Below, piece after piece: positions 24,266 through 29,140 of a stretch of 29,140 nucleotides of DNA. The DNA is from CAYYIS01 sp964470965 (GTDB lineage Bacteria > JAAXHH01 > JABIQT01), in the NCBI GenBank assembly GCA_964470965.1, contig CAYYIS010000060.1, positions 1 through 29,140 of the forward strand. Direction: 5' to 3'. Below the pieces are notes generated by a model. It saw only the letters and a program-made list of their open reading frames with translations, had not been told where the DNA came from and did not search any database. The position numbers were made by a program, and so were the translations under genes. The first letter of the stretch is position 1, and each line of letters opens with the position of its first letter.

Positions 24266-25465
24266 GTGGATCCCATAAAGAAAGCTAACCTTAAATTCGA
24301 CAGCAAAGCAGTTTATTACGCGCCCGATGAAGCCACACAGTCAATCAATGCCCCCATCTACATGTCGTCCAGCTTCCAGTACGATGCGGATTCATATCAA
24401 CGGGTGGTGGACGGGGAACGCAGATCGGTCAATATCTACGGGCGTTGTGGTAACCCTTCGGAGTATCAGTTCGAAGAGCAGATGACGGCCATTGAAGGAG
24501 GCGACGCCTGTCTGGCGACTGCGTCGGGCATGGCGGCCATTACGGTGGCTTTATTCGGGTTGTTGAAAAGCGGCGATCATATCGTCTGTGACTGGACCAC
24601 CTACAGTTCCACCCATGAGATGCTGGACCACCGCCTCACGGATTACGGCATTACCACGACGTTTGTGGATACGGCCGATCCTGGTGCAGTCCTGGATGCT
24701 GTACAGGAAAATACCAGGGTGCTGTACATGGAGACCATCTCGAATCCAACAATGAAAGTGTCTGCCATACCACCGCTGATAGACCTGGCTCACGAGCGCG
24801 GTATCGTCGTCGTCTGTGACAACACGTTCGCCAGCCCTTATGTGATGCGGCCCCTGGAGTGGGGTGTCGATCTGGTGGTGGAAAGCGCGACTAAGTTCAT
24901 CGGCGGACACAGTGATGTGCTCGGCGGAGCCATATGCATGAAATCTGAGATTTTACCGGATGATTTTTTAGAACAGATCCGCTGGGACACGATGGTAAAG
25001 CTAGGGGCGCCGGTCTCACCTTTTAACGCCTGGATGCTACTGCGCGGTATCCAGACGTTATCCGTCCGTGTGGAACGTCAGTGCCGGACAGCCATGACGC
25101 TCGCTACGCACCTGGCCACGCATTCCCGTGTGAACAGGGTCTGGTATCCGGGCCTGGCGTCCCATCCACAGCACCAAGTCGCTCAGGTGCAGATGCCAAA
25201 ATTCGGAGGCATGCTGTCATTCGAGGTAAAAGATGGGGCGGCGGCGTTGAAGGTGCTGGACAACCTGGAACTGTCCTGCTTTGCCGCCAGCCTGGGAGGT
25301 GTTCGCACCACGACCCAGATCCCGGCCTCCATGGCGTTTCTTGACATTCCCGAAGAAGAGCGGCTGCGTATGAATATTACAGATGGTATGATCAGAGTGT
25401 CGACCGGTCTGGAAGACGCCGATGATTTAATCGCTGATTTCGATGCAGCCCTGGCGTTGATTTAA
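24266..25465 (+). CDS. Cys/Met-metabolism PLP-dependent enzyme (cystathionine gamma-synthase/lyase type)
   Basis: 399 residues of fold-type I. PLP lysine is Lys210 in ESATKFIGGHSD. Asp185 in VCDNTFASP contacts the ring nitrogen. Tyr58 and Arg60 in YGRCGNPSEY belong to the phosphate-binding site of the partner subunit, and Tyr113 in DWTTYSSTHEM stacks on the ring. 'LASHPQHQVAQVQM' and 'SLGGVRTTTQIPASM' near the C-terminus are typical of the family. It could be a cystathionine gamma-synthase, gamma-lyase, beta-lyase or O-acylhomoserine sulfhydrylase; sequence alone does not decide. Start is GTG at 24266 with GAGG seven bases upstream. It follows the dioxygenase by 185 bases, so co-transcription is uncertain. 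Confidence 0.88.
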   Translation: MDPIKKANLKFDSKAVYYAPDEATQSINAPIYMSSSFQYDADSYQRVVDGERRSVNIYGRCGNPSEYQFEEQMTAIEGGDACLATASGMAAITVALFGLLKSGDHIVCDWTTYSSTHEMLDHRLTDYGITTTFVDTADPGAVLDAVQENTRVLYMETISNPTMKVSAIPPLIDLAHERGIVVVCDNTFASPYVMRPLEWGVDLVVESATKFIGGHSDVLGGAICMKSEILPDDFLEQIRWDTMVKLGAPVSPFNAWMLLRGIQTLSVRVERQCRTAMTLATHLATHSRVNRVWYPGLASHPQHQVAQVQMPKFGGMLSFEVKDGAAALKVLDNLELSCFAASLGGVRTTTQIPASMAFLDIPEEERLRMNITDGMIRVSTGLEDADDLIADFDAALALI

Positions 25466-25579
25466 TTCTGCCTGTCGACTCCCTGTCTCTCCCCGTCTAT
25501 CTTCAGAAACGATCGCGTTCTACACGACCGATATCACGGTATACCGACGAATTTTGGAACATGTGCACCGTCAGACAAT

Positions 25580-25617
25580 AACCTGAGCTATGTCTTAGGA
25601 ACAGGTTCTACCTTTTT
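25580..25617 (+). terminator. Weak stem-loop with T-run after the PLP-enzyme gene
   Basis: AACCTG (25580-25585) and CAGGTT (25602-25607) form a 6-base stem with a 16-base loop, and a T-run (25613-25617) follows five bases on. It lies in the 184-base gap between two convergent genes. Stem is short, so confidence is low. Confidence 0.25.
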
Positions 25618-25649
25618 ACGGTCGTATCGGAGCATCGCAGGTGCGTCTC

Positions 25650-26471
25650 TCACAACTGTTCATCCGGCGCATCCGGCATCCCGTGATGGGATCCGCCTGC
25701 GTTCTTGGCCAAATTTCCGCCGTCCAGTGGCATCAATGTGCCCGTGATCCAAGACGAAGCGTCGGAAGCCAGAAAGATGGCAAGGCCTTTGATGTCTTCG
25801 GATTTCCCCAGCCGCCCGATCGGAATACCTCTCAGATACGTATTTCCCAGCTTAGGGTCCGCCTCGATACGTTTTTCCAGTCCCTCGTTGGAAATCTGGG
25901 CACAGACAATGGCATTGACACGTATGCCCATGGCGCTCCACTCCGAACTCAGTTCGCGCGTCATCTGGGCCACGCCGCCCATGGCGATGCTGTAGGACAA
26001 ATGGCTCCGTCCCATTGCGGTGAGCCCCGCGATCGAGACGATGTTCATGATGCTGCCCCGGCCTGCCGGCAGCATCCGCCTGGCCGCTTCCTGGCAGCAC
26101 ACCAGCCTGCCGACCACCAGATTTTGGAACGATTTAGAGACGTCCGCCTCGCTCACCGTGAGCGGCGGTCCGCCCACGCCTTCGCCGGCTACGTTGCCGA
26201 GTATGTCGATTCTCCCGTACGTCCTGTCCAGACGTTTAAACATGTTTCTGATCTGGCCGCCGTCGGAAATGTCGCAGACTACCGGTTCCGCCCGGCACCC
26301 TATGGCCTTAACATGGTCTGCTGTTTCCTTCATGCCTTCCGCGTTGAGATCCGCCAACAGCAGGTTGGCCCCGGCCTCGGCCAATCCGATGGCCATGGCT
26401 CGGCCCAAACCGCTGGCTGCGCCTGAGACCAACGCCACCCTACCGCTTAAATCGAACAAAGGATGTGTCAT
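25650..26471 (-). CDS. SDR-family protein lacking the catalytic lysine
   Basis: 273 residues. The dinucleotide loop is SGAASGLG at 16-23 and Asp41 suggests NAD(H). NVAG at 93-96 replaces NNAG. Ser146 and Tyr160 of the catalytic site are present, but YxxxK reads YSIAM, so Met164 (ATG codon) takes the place of the lysine. The rest of the fold looks intact: 'SIMNIVSIAGL', 'GIRVNAIVCAQI', 'IFLASDASSWITGTLMPLDGG'. The C-terminal tail is Gly/His/Pro-rich. AAGGAG lies about six bases before ATG 26471, so it is probably translated. The gene is alone on the minus strand between the PLP-enzyme gene and a 750-base gap. Dehydrogenase activity may be lost or altered. Confidence 0.85.
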   Translation of the reverse strand: MTHPLFDLSGRVALVSGAASGLGRAMAIGLAEAGANLLLADLNAEGMKETADHVKAIGCRAEPVVCDISDGGQIRNMFKRLDRTYGRIDILGNVAGEGVGGPPLTVSEADVSKSFQNLVVGRLVCCQEAARRMLPAGRGSIMNIVSIAGLTAMGRSHLSYSIAMGGVAQMTRELSSEWSAMGIRVNAIVCAQISNEGLEKRIEADPKLGNTYLRGIPIGRLGKSEDIKGLAIFLASDASSWITGTLMPLDGGNLAKNAGGSHHGMPDAPDEQL

Positions 26472-26929
26472 AAATTCTCCTTATATGGATGCCGAGGATA
26501 TCCGCTCCGGAGAGCCGTCTATCACATGTTGAAGATAAATTCATTCCCCCGTGAATCGGGAGTGGGCGTGTTGAGGTTACGTACCTTCAGGATCCGACAG
26601 AACACACGGTACGGTGCGACACATTATATGGCGGATACGTTTCGAATTCAACGCAGAAATTGATTTTTATGGCGTTTTGTACGGTGGACGAAAGAAACGG
26701 CCTGAAACTGGGGATCGGAAGGCCGCCGCCAGATTCAACTTGAAGGTGTATGGTGATATGGGTTTTGATGATGGGGCCAATACCGGTGAGGCCGAACCCG
26801 GACACTTGGGTCTTAACTGGCCGCAGGGCGGAACAAGGTTACGGATATGCGCCTTGATTAATCCCGTAAGGCGGCCCGGCCAATCTGGATGAACGGCGTC
26901 TTCATCGTGGTATCAACGTGGTGGATGGC

Positions 26930-26957
26930 GTCCGCCGCCGCTCCGGCGCGGCAGGAC
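26930..26957 (+). terminator. GC-rich hairpin, possible terminator
   Basis: GTCC-GCCGC (26930-26938) pairs with GCGGC-A-GGAC (26948-26957), nine base pairs with a single bulged A and a 9-base loop. T-rich sequence follows after about ten bases but no uninterrupted T-run. No gene upstream on this strand needs it. Confidence 0.25.
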
Positions 26958-27098
26958 TAATGGCCGTTTATTTTCGGTTTTCTGGCATTCTGTCCCACAC
27001 GAAAGATACCAAAAACCTGGAGCATTTTCACGTTGATTGAATCCGGCATCCTTTCCACTTCCTCAGGCTGGTATTTTAATCCTATCGGTCGATATTGG

Positions 27099-27127
27099 GT
27101 GACAAATTTCAGCAGATGTTGTATTTT
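27099..27127 (+). promoter_or_regulatory. Possible promoter for purE-purK
   Basis: GTGACA (27099-27104), 17-base spacer, TATTTT (27122-27127). The -35 hexamer matches five of six positions and the -10 four of six. The leader to purE would be about 87 bases. No purR-type box seen. Confidence 0.3.
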
Positions 27128-27220
27128 AACCTACAGTGCAGAGAAGGGCGCAGGCGGGCCCGTGATGTCGTCGTTCGTAACCGTCCACCCTGTAGAGATC
27201 TGATAAGTCAGGATTAAATC

Positions 27221-27718
27221 ATGTCTTCTTCCGAAAGTCTTTCTCCTCTCGTCGGTATCGTAATGGGCAGCAAGTCAGACTGGGAGACAATGCGTCACGC
27301 CGATGACATATTGAACCAGTTTGAAACGCCTCATGAATGCCGGATCGTATCCGCGCACCGGACGCCGCTTCGACTCAGTGAATATGCCGCGCAGGCTGAA
27401 GACCGTGGGGTAGAAGTCATAGTCGCCGGGGCGGGCGGAGCCGCGCACCTGCCCGGGATGATCGCTTCACAGACGCCGGTACCCGTGCTCGGCGTGCCTG
27501 TTGAGAGCAAAGCACTGCGCGGGATGGATTCTCTGCTTTCTATCGTACAGATGCCTCGCGGCGTGCCAGTGGGAACGCTGGCCATCGGACAGGCCGGTGC
27601 CGTAAACGCGGCCCTGTTGGCCGTTGCCATATTGGCCAACTCCCGTCCGGATCTGCGTGAGAAACTGCGCCGGTTCCGTGAAGAGCAAACCGAACGTGTC
27701 TTGAACGATACTCTTTAG
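27221..27718 (+). CDS. purE: N5-carboxyaminoimidazole ribonucleotide mutase, class I PurE
   Basis: 165 residues, usual length of class I PurE. GSKSD at 16-20, SAHRTP at 44-49 (His46 is the catalytic histidine) and GAGGAAHLPG at 70-79 are the family's active-site motifs. The enzyme moves the carboxylate of N5-CAIR to C4 to give CAIR in de novo purine synthesis; it is an octamer in the cytoplasm. A purK gene follows 37 bases later, which supports the N5-CAIR mutase class rather than direct CO2 carboxylation. AGGA lies eight bases before the ATG. Confidence 0.96.
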   Translation: MSSSESLSPLVGIVMGSKSDWETMRHADDILNQFETPHECRIVSAHRTPLRLSEYAAQAEDRGVEVIVAGAGGAAHLPGMIASQTPVPVLGVPVESKALRGMDSLLSIVQMPRGVPVGTLAIGQAGAVNAALLAVAILANSRPDLREKLRRFREEQTERVLNDTL

Positions 27719-27755
27719 GGTTCCAGGCATATCAAGTCCGACGGAAAACCAAACG

Positions 27756-28883
27756 ATGCCCATTCTTCCAGGTGCCACTATCGGAATTCTCGGCAGCGGC
27801 CAGCTCGGCCGCATGCTCGCCATAGCCGCTCGTCGTATGGGGTACAGGATTCACACGCTTGCTCCAGACACGGACTCTCCCACCGGGCATGTCGCCGACA
27901 GGGAGTATTCGGCGGCGTATGACGATCTGGACGCCATCAAGAAATTCGCTGAAGGTGTGGATGTCGTCACTCTGGAGTTCGAAAACGTACTCGCCGTCAC
28001 GGTCGAGACCGCATCGGTCTTTGCCCCTGTGCGTCCGGGTGGGCACGTACTGTACACCGCCCAAAACCGGCTAAGGGAAAAAACATGGCTCCGCGATCAC
28101 CATTTTCCGATGGTTCCGTTCCGACACATCACCTCGCTCGTTTCCCTTGGGCAAGGCGTGGGCGAAATCGGCTGCCCGGCTGTTTTGAAGACGGCAGGTT
28201 TCGGATACGACGGCAAAGGCCAGACCCGCATCGATTCCCCCGCCGACGTGGAGAGGGCCTACGAAACGTTGCAGGGCCAGGAGGCTGTACTCGAAGCGTT
28301 TGTCGATTTTGATCGAGAAGTATCGGTGGTCGCAGCCCGCGGACTGGACGGGGCATTCGGCCACTTCGGGGTAGTACAGAATATCCACAGGGATCATATT
28401 CTGGATATCACTCAATCGCCGGCGGATGTGAGTGTGGAAGTGCATCAGCAGGCCATCGACATAACCCGGGGGATCATGGAGTCGCTCGATGTGATCGGCG
28501 TCATGTGCGTCGAGTTTTTTCTGAAGGACTCCCGCACGTTGCTCATCAACGAGGTGGCTCCCAGGGTTCACAATTCCGGACACTACTCCATGGACGCCTG
28601 TGTCACAAGCCAGTTCGAACAGCAGGTCCGTGCTGTGTGTGGCCTGCCGTTGGGATCTACAGACCAGCCCCGACCGGCTGCAATGGCTAATCTTCTGGGG
28701 GATCTGTGGCAAAAGGGCGAACCGAACTGGGCAGCCGCCCTGGAGCATGCTGACGTCAAACTTCACCTGTACGGAAAACGTGAGCCCCGGCCCGGCCGTA
28801 AAATGGGCCACCTCACGGCCATGGCCGTGACCTCCCAGGCCGCCTTAGCAAAAATCACGGCTGCACGAAATGCCTTAACGTAA
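27756..28883 (+). CDS. purK: N5-carboxyaminoimidazole ribonucleotide synthetase
   Basis: 375 residues of the ATP-grasp fold. The N-terminal loop is GSGQLG at 13-18. Lys145 in VLKTAGFGYDGKG binds ATP and Glu253 and Glu266 are the likely magnesium ligands. NEVAPRVHNSGHYSMD at 265-280 is the PurK signature. It makes N5-CAIR from AIR, bicarbonate and ATP, feeding PurE just upstream. It is the last gene of the pair; downstream the possible minus-strand gene converges. No clear ribosome binding site is seen before its ATG, and translation may depend on coupling with purE. Confidence 0.95.
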   Translation: MPILPGATIGILGSGQLGRMLAIAARRMGYRIHTLAPDTDSPTGHVADREYSAAYDDLDAIKKFAEGVDVVTLEFENVLAVTVETASVFAPVRPGGHVLYTAQNRLREKTWLRDHHFPMVPFRHITSLVSLGQGVGEIGCPAVLKTAGFGYDGKGQTRIDSPADVERAYETLQGQEAVLEAFVDFDREVSVVAARGLDGAFGHFGVVQNIHRDHILDITQSPADVSVEVHQQAIDITRGIMESLDVIGVMCVEFFLKDSRTLLINEVAPRVHNSGHYSMDACVTSQFEQQVRAVCGLPLGSTDQPRPAAMANLLGDLWQKGEPNWAAALEHADVKLHLYGKREPRPGRKMGHLTAMAVTSQAALAKITAARNALT

Positions 28884-28903
28884 GTCCGGTCACAAACTGC
28901 ACC

Positions 28904-28917
28904 GTACCGACCGGTAC
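28904..28917. repeat. Near-perfect palindrome after purK
   Basis: GTACCG and CGGTAC arms separated by AC, 21 bases after the purK stop. It has no T-run. It could be a short hairpin or chance. Confidence 0.25.
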
Positions 28918-28970
28918 AAGAGGTAACATCGCCCTGGCCGGCAAAGTATCCATCAGTGATGTGATTGTTG

Positions 28971-29140
28971 TTACTGGGTAAAGACGCTATGCCGGACTCG
29001 GGTACCACGGCCCACAAGATCGCCGATGCCATCCAGCAAGTAAACACCATCCTTTGGATCGTACCAGCCACACGGCCCCTGGCAATCTCCTCCGGTCCTG
29101 TCACGGTCAGCCTCGGTGATACGCGCATAGGTCCCGATGG
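28971..29140 (-). CDS. Possible C-terminal end of a minus-strand gene, cut by the window edge
   Basis: On the minus strand an open frame enters from the right edge and ends at TAA (28973-28971), giving 55 residues. It begins IGTYARITEADRDRTGGD, then CQGPCGWYDP, and later VYLLDGIGDLVGRG. Acidic and glycine-rich stretches and two close cysteines look like real protein, possibly an exported one, but no family is recognised. The two codon positions are consistent with coding but the stretch is short. Confidence 0.35.
   Translation of the reverse strand, partial: IGTYARITEADRDRTGGDCQGPCGWYDPKDGVYLLDGIGDLVGRGTRVRHSVFTQ

Larger units (their letters stand above)
26472..27220. other. About 750 bases without a recognisable gene
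   Basis: Several open frames overlap here (a 92-residue one at 26614-26892 is the longest on the plus strand) but none resembles a family or has a good ribosome binding site. The region holds a GC-rich hairpin (26930-26957) and the likely purE promoter. It may contain remnants of a gene or an unrecognised RNA. Confidence 0.45.

Noticed and set aside
26614..26892. 92-residue open frame upstream of purE
   Set aside because: No ribosome binding site and no recognisable fold; also overlapped by open frames on the other strand.
28763..29128. 121-residue minus-strand frame over the purK end
   Set aside because: It overlaps purK on the opposite strand and a different minus-strand frame at 28971-29140 looks more like protein.

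Overview
The window is a moderately GC-rich, gene-dense bacterial chromosome segment with no rRNA, tRNA, CRISPR array, insertion sequence or phage gene that I can recognise. The gene mix is repeated Gfo/Idh/MocA oxidoreductases, SDRs, a CaiB-type CoA-transferase/racemase, an enolase-superfamily enzyme, cupins and an Fe(II)/2-oxoglutarate dioxygenase beside housekeeping genes. That resembles metabolically broad uncultured environmental bacteria such as Latescibacterota- or Poribacteria-like lineages. The taxonomic guess is inference from gene content only.

Layout. (1) Positions 1-678 hold the C-terminal part of a polytopic membrane protein resembling GT39-type glycosyltransferases. It is split by an in-frame TAG inside a membrane helix. 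A DapA/NAL-family aldolase follows at 712-1632, then about 400 bases with no recognisable gene. (2) From 11466 down to 2035 ten genes lie on the minus strand. In transcription order they are argG, a VOC-family protein, a secreted M14 carboxypeptidase, a nucleoside hydrolase, a FabG-like SDR, a truncated acyl-CoA-ligase domain, an AMACR-like family III CoA-transferase, a Gfo/Idh/MocA oxidoreductase, a bicupin and a DUF218 protein. Spacing is tight from the M14 gene onward, and a good sigma70-like promoter (9717-9745) lies just before it. (3) From 11668 to 16718, on the plus strand, are an M42 peptidase, an enolase-superfamily enzyme with an unusual metal site, a zinc alcohol dehydrogenase and a second Gfo/Idh/MocA gene. 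(4) On the minus strand, yciH and rlmG (translation factor and rRNA methyltransferase) form a pair at 18225-16724, with a third Gfo/Idh/MocA gene and an APC permease behind them. (5) From 21197 to 25465, on the plus strand, come psuK, psuG, a 2OG-Fe(II) dioxygenase and a Cys/Met-type PLP enzyme. (6) A minus-strand SDR that lacks the catalytic lysine, a 750-base region without a clear gene, then purE-purK, and the end of a possible minus-strand gene at the right edge.

How the genes work together. Three nucleoside or purine functions sit within this window: a nucleoside hydrolase, a complete pseudouridine degradation pair (PsuK phosphorylates pseudouridine and PsuG splits pseudouridine 5'-phosphate to uracil and ribose 5-phosphate), and the purE-purK steps of de novo purine synthesis. 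The permease transcribed divergently from psuK shares a 111-base intergenic region with it that carries a perfect AT-rich palindrome. The remaining genes look like oxidation, epimerisation and lyase steps on sugars, sugar acids or acyl-CoAs, but their substrates cannot be read from the sequence.

I did not find a clear-cut new defence or mobile system. The most unusual items are natural enzyme variants: a solo N-terminal acyl-CoA-ligase fragment with a degraded ATP-binding loop, an SDR with Met in place of the catalytic Lys, an enolase-superfamily protein without its third metal ligand, and a dioxygenase appended to the pseudouridine operon.
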